Shown here in pieces: positions 12,301-27,300 of a DNA stretch of 64,000 bases. The stretch covers positions 18,519,999 to 18,583,998 of the forward strand of contig NC_092565.1 of the NCBI RefSeq assembly GCF_037975245.1. Reading direction: 5' to 3'. Source of the stretch: Apostichopus japonicus. Lineage: Eukaryota; Echinodermata; Holothuroidea; Aspidochirotida; Stichopodidae. The notes under the pieces were generated by a model. That model was not told where the DNA came from and searched no databases. It saw only the letters and a program-made list of their open reading frames with translations. The translations under genes and the position numbers were made by a program. The stretch's first letter is position 1. Each line of letters starts with the position of its first letter.

Positions 12301-15300
12301 ATGGGAGGAGGGTTGCAACCATTGATACCATCTCATTAGACACAATGGTATCAATACAAACCATGAAGGTCATTCTTTGCAAATAGTCCAATAGTCTTTC
12401 AAAAGTCGGACTAAAGTTTTGATACACCAAAATCCTGATACATTTTACCACCACGTCGAATTGATTTTATGAGAATACCTGGAAACTTGACTGATTGGCA
12501 GTAGTTAATGAGTTTGGACAACTCTGGTGAAATAATTGGCTCCTTCTTCTTCTTCTTCTTTTGGACTTCCTCGGCTGCTGCTGCGAGAGCCAGCAAGCTC
12601 TGGCTTCCACTCGCATTTCTTCTACAAAAAGAAAAGACAAATTCCCCTGTGAGCATTTTGTTTTTCAAATGACATTCCGAAATTCTTCAAACAACGGGAT
12701 GCAAGTCACAATACAGTTCCTAAACGGTGCGCAACACCATTGTGTTTTCTAGCAAGCTAAATTTAAATGCATAACCAAGTTTAAAAGACAAACTTGAAAC
12801 AAGATAGGAACAACATTGACTATTTTGCTAAGTCACTAACAGTTTAAACCTAAGTAACTACCTAGGCTGATGCACATCACTTCCCACCTCCCCCCCCCTC
12901 CCTGGGAATCTTCCTATCCCTGTATCTTCATTGGTGGTACTTGGCACTTTTGGTGGGGTGGTAAGGGTTAGTAAGGGGTTGGTAATAGCAAGATGAAACA
13001 CTAGTGGTAAATTACTCAGTGTTCCCAACATACTTCACTGAAATCTTGGCTGTACTTTTGTTCTAGTCAACTTTGCAGGAGGAAAATAATTGACTCGGTT
13101 TCAATTTTACGAAAAACTTTCCATTTCTCGAGACTTTTCATTAACATTTGAAATGTTTTACTCTTTTGCATGACTCTTCTGAGTCAGGAAGTTATTATTT
13201 AAATTCCCATGACTCTTCCAGGGTTTCCATGACTATGAGGAACCTAGTTACTGCATCCTAACGTTGGTTTCGATAAGCAGATATGCAATTGTCCGAGACA
13301 TCTGTCACAATTGCTTACTTGTGTAAAAGTAAGTTGGCCTGACGTTTCGATTCTAGCAGGAGTTTCTTCAAAGGCTAAATGACAAGTAACAGTAACAGAA
13401 GGGACAAAAAAATGCACAGAATACAGACAGGTTAATGAGCAATTAACCAATTAATGGGCAATTAAGAATTCTTACTTGTGCTTTGTCTTGCCGGAAGCAC
13501 TCTTCTCTGAAGGCTGAATGACTTCTTCCGAGTAGCTTTCTGAAGGAGCTATCACCTTCTTGGTCTCCACGGACAACGATGTATTATCTGTCATCAAAAC
13601 AATAAACCATAAATTAATACTAAATAATAATAACAATTTGACTTGGATTGACTATCCAAGGTCTCCAAATTTAAAAAACTTTTAAGGATGTCTCAAGAAG
13701 GGTTGGTTAAACAGTCAACTGATCATTCTGTGAATTGTTTGATGCGGGCGTTGTGTCCTTGGGCAAGGCACTTTATCTCCATTGCCTCTCTTCACCCAGT
13801 TGTATAAATGGGGACTTGTGAGGTAACTTGTAAATATAGTTGCGTGAGCCGGTTTGTATGTATGTATGTATGTAGGTAAAGGAATTGTTTGTTAGTCTAA
13901 AGAGATACCTTCAGCAGAGGACAGTTCATCGTACGCATCTTCAAAGAGTTCTTCCTCATCTTCATCGTCTGAAAATTCTCCGTTCTGTTGACCGGGACTA
14001 CTGACCTTGGATGTCTGAAGTTCAAGAATACATCACATTGAAAAGACCTGAATTTTTTGTCCCAAAACTTTCCTTTAAACCATGAAATAAGTATGAAGCC
14101 TATTGTGCACATGTTATCCATGTTCAGGTATATTCTGATTTCACACTATTATTTGTATACTCTATCTCAATATCTCATTGTTCCATACTCAAGATATGGT
14201 GCATCCAATGTAACCCATTTCTGACTAGATTATTTTCAAAGGATTTTTTTAATGCTATTATAATTTAGTTTTGTTTTATTATTACACTGTTTGCTCATGA
14301 GTACACCAGATACATTTGGAATGGTTTGCTTAGCAGCAAAAACTATTTATGTGGTTAGAAATTCATCAAAATGCAATTCTTGTATATAAATATTATTTTC
14401 CTCTGTGGATGATGTGGAATATTATGAAGCAAAACAAAACATATTTCCAGTTCGATTCCCAACAATTTACTTCAACCACAAGAAGATCAAGTTGAATTTC
14501 TTAACAACTCTTTTCAAAATATTGAAGCAAAACATAAAACAAAAACATTTCCAGTTCGATTGCCCTGATGATGACATCACTCACTCTGCTGTTGCCAGAT
14601 ACAAATTAATACAAATTACTATAAGGATGTAGTTTTGACTACAAAAAACCCAGAAAATTCCCAGGAATTTTCTTCAACCACAAGAAGATCAATTTTGAAT
14701 TTCTAAACAACTCTTTTCAAAATGTACCATCAATCTAGCTTGCCGATATACCTAAGATTTGAGAATTTTTTTGACAGAAAATGCTAATGGGAAAGAGAGC
14801 TATAGTTTTAAAAATTGTCTCACTTTTTGCTTTGTTTCTTGGTTGTCAGTTGGCTTCAGCTTCTTGTTTTTAACAATGATCTTCTCCTTCAATGCCTCAG
14901 GACTGGGAAGATAAGCATCTTCATCAAAGTCTGTATCAAACACAAAATTTTTGACAAGCTTATCTCCTAGAACCTCCTGTAGGGGACAGAAAAACAAATT
15001 GGTGAATTGATGTAAGGCTTTAGAAAATAAGATCTTTGTTACTTACTTCATTCAATGGTTTTCTTTAAGCACACTGTGTTGGGGGATGCACCATAAAAAA
15101 GTTAATTTGACAAGCTCATTAATAATGAAATGCTTTAAAAAGTATAACACTTTGCATTTGTTAAAACAGTTCCCTCCCAGACACTTCTGATGGAACAGAA
15201 ATAAAAACGCTATTTCGAGGAACAAAATTACTACTTCAACAATCGACAAGGTGTGAATATTTTATTACATTCAATGGTTATCTTCTTGAACACTGCATTG

Positions 15301-18300
15301 GGCATGAACAAAAAATAATGCTACTTTGACAAGCTTAATATTAATTTTTATAGATTTTCAAAAAATTATTACAGATTGGTAAGAAATATTTCCCTCTTAA
15401 AGGATGGCATGTGTGAAGGAGGCAGTAAAGATTGCTACATTAATTAGTTATATTGCAAATTACACCACCAGAAATAGCCATCAACTGTTTGTCAAGTTGC
15501 CTGTAGATCTAATTTCTATCCTTTCGACTTGGTCCAGATTTGGAGATAGAGAACATGAATATATGCTTTTCAAAAATTTTAAATTTAATTTTTTTTTTTT
15601 TAATTTTTAAATTTAAATTTAAATTTTTTTCCGATTGGCAAAAGAGTTATCACTACTCTCAAAATCCCTGGACCGTCTCTCCCCAGCTCCTCTAAGGTGC
15701 AAGAACTCCAAGACTTTAAAGAATAACTCCAAGACTTTAAAGAATAAATGTTCCCAAAAATATCATAAAAGTATAAAAAACTTTGTTAAATATCCTCTTA
15801 AACTGCAAACAAAATCACTGACATTGATTGAGCACCTACCTGAAAGATATTGGCCATACGAGTCTGTTGTAGAAGAGAGCAGTGGTTCTCGATGGATAAA
15901 ATAACGGGGTATTTAGACGTGACAAAGGCAGCTTTATTGATGGCTTCTACCACTTCCTGAAAGAAGCAAAATATCATCCAAATAATTCTTGGTAACTTTT
16001 CTGACTTTCGAATGATATAACGAAAAATTTGTTGTGAAAGAAATTGATGTTAACAAAAATGATACCAATGATATTTAGAGCTGTAAGAGTATGCAAGTTT
16101 TCATATTCATTCGTTTTCATTGTCCAGAGCGTTAAGGCGATGACGTTAGAAGCAGTGAAACCCAAATATGGGAGGTTGTGCATTCAAGCCCGGCCCAGCA
16201 GTTTTTCCCCATCTGTAATGGTCTCCCAAAATAGTGAAAAATTCAAAAACTGTAAAATTGGATAGCCTCTTTACATGTAGGTTATAAGCTTTTAGCTTCT
16301 CCCACATTTCACCTGTGGGCTGCTTAATAGTATCCTAACGCAACTGTATTTCCAGCCGATAATCATGGTCTTCGAGTTAGTTAATATATTTTGCCAACAG
16401 AAGGCAATGAACCATACATGAATAAGATTTCAGTGCTTCAAAATGTGGCTGACCAAAGTTAAAAGTGGGTTTTTATCATCCAGGAATAATCTGCAATTTT
16501 GCCATCTTTTTTTAGGGAAGAAAATTTTGGAAACAGTGAATATAGACATCCTCCACACATTGAAATCCGCTTATTGGTAAATACCAGCAAAGTGTTTAAA
16601 TTTGGTGATATGGCAGACTCTTTTGAGTTTAAATGATTGGTATGGTAATGGACTTGGCGAGAAAATAATCCAAGTTCAGTAATATAATCCCTGTATGCAT
16701 TTATTGAGAATGATAAGTTTGCAAGCAGTTAGTGCTGTGTGCATCAAATTTCACTGAACAAATAATGATAGCCAGATAGTAGAGTGGACCTACCTTGAAG
16801 CTGATTTTGGTGGTAAGAGTGTGACCATGGTAAATAATGGGCCAGCCATCATCCCCGTCCCAGCAGTCAAGCTCCACACAACGACATCCCGTCAGTAAAA
16901 CCTAAAGGAGGAATCGCAAAAAGATCACTGAAATGTCTAACATAGTAAACATCTACAAAATATCATTTCAAGTGATTCTGGACTTTGAAATGCACCATGA
17001 ACCAAGAATAATCATTTCACTGCTTTATCAAACTTTGCTGTACAAGAATAGGTGTCTGTTCATTTCCACCTAAAGTACAAAGGAATGAAATTACCTTCAT
17101 ATAAGTCCTGTAGATGCAGAGAATCTTCTTACCCCCCTCCGTTTCCTCCTGAACACCGCCCACCCCACTCTTGAATAAAAGTCAACCACATTTGAAAATG
17201 CGACGTTTAATCCCACTGCCATAACAGTTTACCCGCCCTGGGGCATTTTTAGTAGGCTCTCGGGTAGATCGCGGAATATTTTGAGCTGTGCAAGTGACTT
17301 TTCCACACTCGTTTCCTGTGCTAGGCTTGGCGAATTGATTATGGTAACACACAGGCTAACTTTCCAGACTAATCACCTTGAAAGGTGAAGAAGTGGGCAC
17401 AAGGGCGGCAGAACCGGGGGGCACAGGGGGCATGTACCCCCCCACTTTTCCTCAGGTTAAAAATGTGCCCTTTTCCTACATATAAATTGTACTCTTGATC
17501 ACCTTATTAGGTCAGCGATATTTCAGTAAGAGATCTAATCCTAATTTAGAACTATTAATGAATTTCTGTGGGTCAATTGAATTTCTGCAAACTGCCCTTC
17601 GATGTTGGTGCCCCCCCCCCCCAGATTAAAAGTGCTTCCGCCGCCCTTGAGTGGGCAGTGGCGAAAAATAACCGGAGTCTTACTAAACAGCGGATTTTCA
17701 GATGATATGTTATACCTGAGCATAAAGTTCCACTGAGGATTCTCCTCTCAGCTGATGGCCGGTAAGGTAGGTGTTGTGAGAGGATTTCACATAGTAGTGA
17801 GATAATGGACTAGTCAGTGGCTGTGAGAAAATTAAAATGGCAGAGTGAAAACCTTCATATTAGTTACTTGCATAGGCGTAGGAGCCCAATTTGAATTGGG
17901 GGGGGAGGGGCTGTAACGACTTGCCCGAAAAATATAACCAAAATTTTTCAACATCGTTCAACATCTTAATGTGCATATCATATAGGCATGCATCAGTTGT
18001 TACACCGCATGCCAATAACATACAATCATTTGCGGTGATATTACCCTTCCATATTGGTTAGAACTATTGGGGAAAGTTGTCACAATCATCATGATAATAC
18101 TAATATCAGTTTAACCATTGAAAAACACATTGCAAATTATTTTTCTTTCAGTAGGCGCCCGGAAAATTCTCAGCATATTCCCCAAATTTTCACAAAAATT
18201 TTTGGTTGGGGGCTGCAGCCCCCCCCCCAGCCCCCTGCCTCCTATGCCTATGGTTACTTGCAATAGTAGAACAGCTGAATTTCTTATTAAATACACAAAT

Positions 18301-21300
18301 TTTGGCATTAGTTTTGGCAATTAACAAGAAGTCTAATAAGAACTGATACTAAAACTTCAATTTTCTTGTCAGCTTTATTGACTAGCTGCACATTAATATC
18401 ATCAATGTAATGTTTCATGCACAGAGGAATACTTCACCTAAATTAGGTTCTTGAGATATGAAATATTCAAAATTTTCACATTTTGACCACTGCTGACCAT
18501 TGAACCCACTAAAAATAATATAGGGACTTTTAAGGGTGAGTTATTCGTTATAAAATGTGAAACAGAACAAATTCATCAATCTCTTTATTATGCTTATTTT
18601 GTACCTATTTAAATATGGGTAATGAGGGGGAGGAGAAGAGCAGGAACGAAGGGTGAGGGAGGGCGTGAATAGGTGGACAAGAGCTGTCCATTCTATTGTA
18701 CCATTAACAATGATGATATAACCTCTGACATGAAGACAGGGACATTGTTTTCCTACCAATTTAAAGGCTATTGTTGTGTATCACTTAAATTTCACTTTCA
18801 CATTTCTGTTATGATGGCTGTATTTATTCTTTTAAACTTACTTCAGTTTTGTTTTACTTTACCTCATTGCTGGTATCTTCATAGTTAAAAGCATAGTTAT
18901 CCTTGTCCATCATTAACCTGCTGAATCCTTCAAAGGAGAGTAACTCGCTGTTTCTCAGATCTTTGTTGGGCTCATGCCTCTGCAATGACATAGAAAAAAA
19001 GTGTGTGTGATGACACACAGCTACCAACAAGAGAAAGGAATGGTGGGTCCCACTCCCCCGCCCCACCAACTCTGCAATGACATAGAAAAGTGTGTGTGAT
19101 GACACACAGCTACCAACAAAATCAAGGAACACTGTGCCCCTCACCCACCCCCCCTCCCTCCCCATTCAGATTTAGAAAAAAATTATTGTCTGAAGTTACC
19201 ATTTGGTAAATGGAATTCCTTCAACACAGTGATGGTATCAAGAGGCATTGAGGTATAACTTGCAGTGACAGGAAGGAAGTGAATAACTCCCAACACAGGC
19301 ACCATTCTAACCTGCAAATTGATGTCATGTTATTACGAGAGGTGGACATGGAAAGCTTGAGCATGTGGGTTAAATCACATTCCTTCAAAATAAATTTGCA
19401 GACTGAATAATTTCAGGCACTATGAGGTACATATAGTTTTATAACAAATAAAAATGGAATAACTTGGGCAACAATTCAAGACTTTGGAACAAAAAAAACT
19501 TTTGTAGTCTTACAAAAGTCAGCAAAATAGTCATCTTCTGAACCTGATGGACCTGACTTACCCTTATCAGTGCAGCGACTTCAAGTACGGTTAGTTCCTC
19601 ACCCTGCTCTTCCTGGAGGAACGATTGCAACTCCTCGGTACCCATGACGGGGATGTTCATCGCCTGGGGTGGCCCGGCAGAGTTATTGGTAATGCTGGAG
19701 GTTGCCAGGATGTCCAGCACTTTACTTACTTCATACTGGACGGTATGGGTTAATATATTGCGGGTCACGTGTGGTACCCCTAGAGAGAATCACAGATGAG
19801 AGATAGAGTCCATAGTGATACGTCCTATATATGCAAGATATGTGTGCAATAAATGAGTTAATACAAAACATTTGCAACTATATCTTAAGCCATCCTTAAA
19901 TTCACAGAATTCATAGAAAATGCCTTAATTACCTGCTTTCTCAACGTCAGGAGTCTTGGTGGGTTGTTCCGATGTATCAGTGGGTACGTTGGGAATCTTG
20001 TAAGCAAATGGCTCAAAGATGTCCTTAATATCCTTTCGAGTACGGATACTGAAAGCCTGGAAAAGCTGCGAGAACTCTGTAGAAACAAAATCAGAACACA
20101 AATATACATGTGTATTCTTGAGACACAAACTTGCAACCAAAACATTCTGCCAAATGTTTAGCTTTATGCCAGGCATCATGAGATGACAACATACTTTAAA
20201 ATTAAGATTAATGTTGCCCAATTTCTTTCAAATCCATGACATGCCCTCACTGACCTCTCCCTCCCTCCCTCCCCCTCGTTCCCCCACCCTTCAAACCAGA
20301 GAAAAATATATATTGATAAGACAACATCAATAGGATAGTTATTCTTCTGAACTATGGTCTACGTTTATCCATAGCACCCTAACCTTGTCAACTTGGGTCT
20401 GCCCACTTCTTTTTGGCAACCATCCTTGCATTTTCTTCAATGAAGCTCCATTAGTCTCACTCACTTCTAATATAAACTATAACAGACAGATCTAAAAGCC
20501 CTCCTAGTTGCTGTCCCTACCTTGCTTTGGCTGGTTGTTTCCACCTCCCTCCTCCCTCTCAACACTCCTCCCTTCTACCTCTCCCTTCTCACACCCCCCC
20601 CCCCTTTTCCCCAAATAATGTAATAAATGACAATAAAGAACAGAGAAATAGTTAAGATACTAAAGTGATTACCTGGAAATGTTAGTTTGGTATAGAAGCT
20701 GAGGGTCTTGCTCTTCTCTTCTTTCTTAGATGATTCACCGGCGGTCAGCTCCACGCTCTCCACACCACTGCTATCTACTTGGTACTCTGATTCAAGGAAC
20801 AAGAAAAATACAAAGGTTTGCTCCAGTCACAACAAACAAATAGATATATATTATTCTGGACCTGACTTGATCATACATCCATTGAGGTGGGGGTGGAAGG
20901 GGGAGTGGGATGGGACGGGGGTTGGCAACTTTATTAAATGCAGCCCACCTGACCACCTTTCTGACTCAACCCATTTAGGAAAATAGGCCTATATGTTCTT
21001 TTTTTTTTCTGATTTCTTTGGCCGTTGTTGCAATATTCTGATTTAAAGTTTTCAGACCTCTGAGCTTTTGGCCTTTGTAGAAATAGTGATATTAATATAG
21101 ATTACAATAAATTTGGTCATGTTGGATGACTTTTAAAGCCAGTAAACTAGACCTGCAACTAGCAGGATACTATAGTGATGGGAGGGTAGTCTAGCAAGGC
21201 ACTATGGCAATTGAAGGGGACAACATGGTGGGCACTATGGCAATAAAAAGGGGAAACTTATGGGAAACTACAGCATTTGAAGGGTGAACTTGTAGGGCAC

Positions 21301-24300
21301 TAAGGCATTTGAAAGGGACATGTGGGACACTACAGCAGTTGAAGGGTGAATTTGTAGGGCACTAAGGCAATTGAAGGGGACAACATGTGGGACACTACAG
21401 CAGTTAAAGAGTGAACTTGTGGGGCACTGTGGCATTTGAAGAGTAAACCTTTAGGAATAGTACAGCATTTGCTAAGGACAGTGTTGGTAATGTAAGACCA
21501 TGCACATGTCGTCAGTAGATAAGTATGGAATAACGAGGAGTGTAATAACAGATAGCTTTGGAACCTTCTCTGTCCAGCTCGGCGGCGATGTCGCTCCCTC
21601 CCTCTGAGTCATCATCATCTTCATCTTCGTCGTTGTCCGAATCGTCGCTCTCTTCGTCCGGGGTGTCGGTAGCGATTTCGGCGTCTAAGGCGAGTGCGCC
21701 CTCCTTCTTCTTGCTCTTCTTTTTCTTCAATTTTTTGAGACCCTTTAACTTTTTCAACTTCTTCTTTTGCTTTGGAATGGTAACGTTTGATCCGGCAGCG
21801 GAAGCCGAGTCCATCTTGTGAGACTGCAAACACAATTATTCAAAATACAAAGAACATTGATACAATGAATGAAACGAAATACAAAAAACATTGATAATAT
21901 ACAGTCTAATATATAAGCAGTCTAAACAAAATATACACTAACTAGCTCCAACAGCGCAACTAAGTGGAACGGCCACCACCCCCCCACCCTACCTCTTGTT
22001 CTTGTTGTGAATACTAATGGCATACACAATTATTCATTGCATTGCGGATAATTTCAAGAGTCTTTAGGTTGTGACGGGAATAATGAATATAATATCACTG
22101 CACCTAATGAGCATCTTCCACTGCTTCTTGGAAAGATAATTAATGATATCAATATCAGTCTTTACTAGTAAAGTGGGCATCTGCTACCCACTTTGTTCAC
22201 ATACAAGTAATCATATTACTGTGGCTCTCTGTGGGAGGTGGTTTATATCTGATTGGGTAACTGCTACCCACTTTGTTCACATACATATAAGTTATATTAT
22301 TCTGGGTGTGGAAGGTGGTTTATATCTGATTGGGGATCTGCTACCCAGCTATTACTGATATTGGAATTGTTAACATCAATTCTCTCGACCTGGTATAGTT
22401 GTTAATATTAGACTCGGTCAGTGTTACCCACCTTCTACAGGTACTTAAAAGTACTACTATTGAGTTTACTTTAGCTGTCAAAGTAGTCCATGTTAGATTG
22501 GGTAACTGCTACCACCTTCTACACACACATTGAAAGCTGCTATATTAATTGACTCTGTCTCACAGTCATTAATTACTAAATTAATTAAACTATATTACCC
22601 ACCTTGCTCTCAGGCACTTCCTTCCTCTTCTTGACGCTGAGCTTTGCTATCGGTTGAAAGACGGTCGGGCCTTCGTCATCATTGGCCTGATCTTTGATTT
22701 TGCTTAAAGTGGAGTTTCTGCCACCAAAGATCTGAGTTGGAAATATATAGTACAAATAATAAACAGAAGCAAACCAATGATAATGCGGCATATCCGTAGT
22801 TGAGGCTTAATTGACATTAATTGTGAACTACGTACAGTTCTGTACATGTGATGTAAATGCATTCAAGGAAAGTCAGGTGTTGTGGTTAATGGGCATCAGC
22901 AACATACAAACAAACAAAAAGAGATAGATAGGATAAGCAAATAATTCCTTTAATTTGGTATTTTCTTTTAATACTCTATCACTCGGTGTTTCAAAACCAT
23001 CTATACATATAGCCAAACCTGGCTTTATTTAAATTATCTGTCATCAAAGCTATCACAGAGAATAGTTGCCTTATTATGATCACTTGGGTATCATACTACA
23101 TAGGGTAAATGCCTTGTTGTGATCACTTGGGTATCATACTACATAAGGTAAATGGCTTGTTGTAATCACTTGGGTATCATACTACATGGGGTAAATGCCT
23201 TGTTGTGATCACTTGTGTATCATACTACATAGGGTAAATGACTTGTTGTGATCACTTGGGTATCATACTACATAGGGTAAATGCCTTGTTGTGATCACTT
23301 GGGTATCATACTACATAAGGTAAATGGCTTGTTGTAATCACTTGGGTATCATACTACATGGGGTAAATGCCTTGTTGTGATCACTTGTGTATCATACTAC
23401 ATAGGGTAAATGACTTGTTGTGATCACTTGGGTATCATACTACATAGGGTAAATGCCTTGTTGTTATCACTTGGTATCATACTACATAGGGTAAATGCCT
23501 TGTTGTGATCACTTGGGTATCATACTACATAGGGTAAATGCCTTGTTGTAATCACTTGGGTTATCATACTACATAGGGTAAATGTCTTGTTGTGATCACT
23601 TGGGTATCATACTACATGGGATAAATGGTTTGTTGTGATCACTTGTGTATCATACTAAATAGGGTAAATGCCTTGTTGTGATCACTTGTGTATCATACTA
23701 CATTGGGTAAATGCCTTGTTGTAATCACTTGGGTTATCATACTACATGGGGTAAATGCCTTGTTGTGATCACTTGTGTATCATACTAAATAGGGTAAATG
23801 CCTTGTTGTGATCACTTGGGTATCATACTACATTGGGTAAATGACTTGTTGTGATCACTTGTGTATCATACTACATAGGGTAAATGACTTGTTGTGATCA
23901 CTTGGGTATCATACTACATAGGATAAATGGCTTGTTGTAATCACTTGGGTATCATACTTTATAGGGTAAATGCCTTGTTGTGATCACTTGGGTATCATAC
24001 TACATGGGATAAATGCCTTCTTGTAATCACTTGGGTATCATACTACATAGGGTAAATGGCTTGTTGTGATCACTTGGGTATCATACTACATAGGGTAAAT
24101 GGCTTGTTGTGATCACTTGGGTATCATACTACATAGGGTAAATGGTTCAAATGGAAAACCAGGGCAACCATCAAGTTTGTTGGAGCAGTAAAAAAATCAT
24201 GTTTGATTAATTCACACAATTGCAAAACATGAAGAAGAAAAAAAAATACTTGTACAGTTAATAAATTTGTTGTTCCTCGGACTAAGTTAAAAACCACTTT

Positions 24301-27300
24301 TGTTTGTCCAATATTATTTCATTTCATACATCTCAGACCACATAAGAGCCCCTAAAACTCAGCCTTTTGCCCACGTGATGCTGATACAATGTACACGTTC
24401 TATGGAATCCACCTTTGTGCTATTTATATACATACAGTAGGCCATTGCATCATACAGTCTCAGTACACAATATTCAACAGACAAAATGCACTCATCCACT
24501 TTTTACAATCTCATTTATGAGTCTATATGGTACTCATCTTCATGAGTTTCTGATTACCCACTTGGGACCTCAAATCAACAAGGTCCTCCAGAAAGACAAA
24601 TAATGGAAGGGAAAACCTATTGTCACAAAGTTTAACTTTCTGGAGGACACCAAAATAAAACCCTAACAGTGTATATTTGGGTAGAGGGTGATGTTAGGTC
24701 CCACACAAAGATATTCAAACATACGAAAACCCCATACATGTTTGAGCAGGTGATATTCGATTCGTTTACCAAAGGCTACAAAGATAAGAAAACCAATCAC
24801 AGGACCAAATAGTCAGGGCTGTTCGGTTGTTAACCTGTCTTTCTGATGCACACATCACTTGCATTGCACATTACAGAGTTCACTGCTATAACCAGTCACC
24901 AATCCTGTTAAATTTACAAATTTCACTTGACCGATGTACAGTTCACCAGCTCTTTTTGCAGTTTTGTCTGTCAAGGTGTACAATTTATCAGTATATATGG
25001 CATTAGTAGCAGTTACAGTAAAACAAATGCACCATCAGGCGGATTCGACAAACTTAAAAGCTGAACATATGGTGGAGACAGACACACCAATATCCCCCCT
25101 CCCCCATGCCCCAGCCCAACATGCAAGTGGAGAGTGCAATGGCAGTGAACTGTTCCAATTTAGTTTGTCCTCATCACTGAATTCATTAATGCAGGCAGGG
25201 GGACCATTCTATAATTCATACACTTAACAATAACTTTAATACCTGTATTGCCTCTACGGCTGTTGGTCCTCCCAGATTCCCTTTAAAGAAGAAGGCGTTC
25301 AGGAACTGCTTCATCAGCCACTTGGTCCGCTTGTCCGACAGGGCCCTCTGCTGCATCTGGATGGCTCTGATGATAGGACCCAGCCCGGCCTTCCAGATGG
25401 CGCAAGTGTTCTTAGGGGCTAGAAAGTACAGCAGCTTGTTGTCGATGATGCTGGTGCCGTACAACATGCCAAAGGGCGAAAGTTCGTAGTCGGTGGAATG
25501 TGAAATGTGGGTGCAGTCCAGCTCGTCTGCCTCCGAGAGAAGTTCTTTGGCGTGGGTGAGGTCGAGGAAACCCTCCTCTAGGCCGCCCACGATGTAGGTG
25601 GAGGTGCTGTATTTATTAGAGAGGATGGAAAGACTTGCTGATAGAGAACCCAGGGGCAGATCCTTCTGTTGCACTTTTGTCCAGATCAACACCGCGTTGC
25701 TCTCGTCCAGACGGAGGAAGCATTCTGAATACTTGCTCCCTTCCTCGTCGACTCGGAAGACCCTGGTACCTCGGAGCATGCAGTGCAGCGCGTTCAGGTT
25801 GGCGTCCATGCACTGCTGGGGGACTATTTCCAGCCCGTGGGTCTTGGGAAGGGGCTCGATGGATTCGGCATCTTCAAAGTCCTCACTGCAGCTGTGGTAG
25901 GCCAGGTCCTCCTGCTCAAAGACCGTCGGGGGGACTGGCAGGCTGGGGGGAATCAAAGAGTATATAGGACAAATTAAAATATATGCCGTCCCAACTCTGG
26001 AATTGATATTTGATTGCATGATTGGGTTTAAGAATGATAAACATGCCACTATGAATCCCCCAATTGTAGCAAAAATGTCTTTATACTTATGTGTACAATT
26101 CATTACTACGTAGGTTTCTGCGTAAATGATTTTGTTAAACTTGTACCAAAATTGTAGTTTCATTTAATAGCTGGGCATTCCATCTCAATTAATAACATTG
26201 CAAGTATTCTACTTGCACACTGAGATCCCTAAGGAGAGGGCAACTGAATTTCTAATGGAGAGAATTTAAACTTCTTAGGATCTTTATCCCATTTCCTGAC
26301 AAATTTTTTTTTGCTTTTTTAAGAATTTTAATGTGTGCAAACATAAAACACAAACTTGTTTGATATATCCATCGTTGATTATGCGATGTTATAATAATAA
26401 TATTTGCTTTTCATATAGCGCTTTATACCAGCGATAGGTCTCAAAGTGCTTTACAGACGTTATTTTACCCCTGGTCAATGATAACCGGTCCCAGAGACAA
26501 TGCCTCCAGTCAGCAGCAGTTATATACTGCGCCAAATGACAACTTACCTCACAGGTACCCATTTAACCTCTGGGTGGAGAGGACTTAAAGGTTCTCTATT
26601 ACTTCCCCTACATTTGAATTTGCTGAACTATTCACTTTAGGGCCCATGCAAACTAGAGCTGCATAGAATTCTACCAAACAATTTGAGAATATCACATTCC
26701 TGGGAAATGTATGACAGGCCTTTTAGCATAGATTCTACATCTGACCTTTACCTCTCTGTGTTTTCTGACTCTTCTAGACTGGCATTTTGCCGGGCTAATC
26801 GTTGACAAAACCGTAAGTCTTCTAGGATCCAGTACGCATGTGACATTTTCTCGGTACTGAGCAGTCCAGGAGATGCAGTGGGCATGTCTCCATCCTTTGT
26901 CCACCAACCCCATTCTGTAATCTGAAAGATAAAAGAAAAAAATATATACAATTAAGCCAGATTAATTATATTCCAACCTGTCTTCTTACTTTTCCTTTCC
27001 TTCTCCCCTTCCTTTTCCCCTTGTTCCTCCCTCCCCGCCATCACTCCTCCTCTCACAGCTCTCTTCCACCATTTTTTTCTCCACACCTTTCTGTCTTTGT
27101 CCTTCTCAAGTTTATTCCCTACCCCTTTCCTCTCTTTGTCCCTCCACTGTTTATCTCCTACCTCTCCTCTTCCTCTGTTGGTTTCTTTGTTTTTCTCTCC
27201 ATCCCGTGTCTACTAATCCCCTTTCATCTATCTGTTTGTGTTCACCATGCTCATCAACCTGTCTGTATTCTGTGCGTGTTTTTGTCCCTTCTGTTACTGT

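Noticed and set aside
16120-16215. Possible tRNA-derived SINE with a box-B-like cattcaagcccg
   Set aside because: The A-box half is poor and no second copy or target duplication was seen; too weak to annotate.
25598-25977. Plus-strand frames opposite the PH-like exon
   Set aside because: Antisense shadows of the 25243-25942 exon, which has clear homology and phase.
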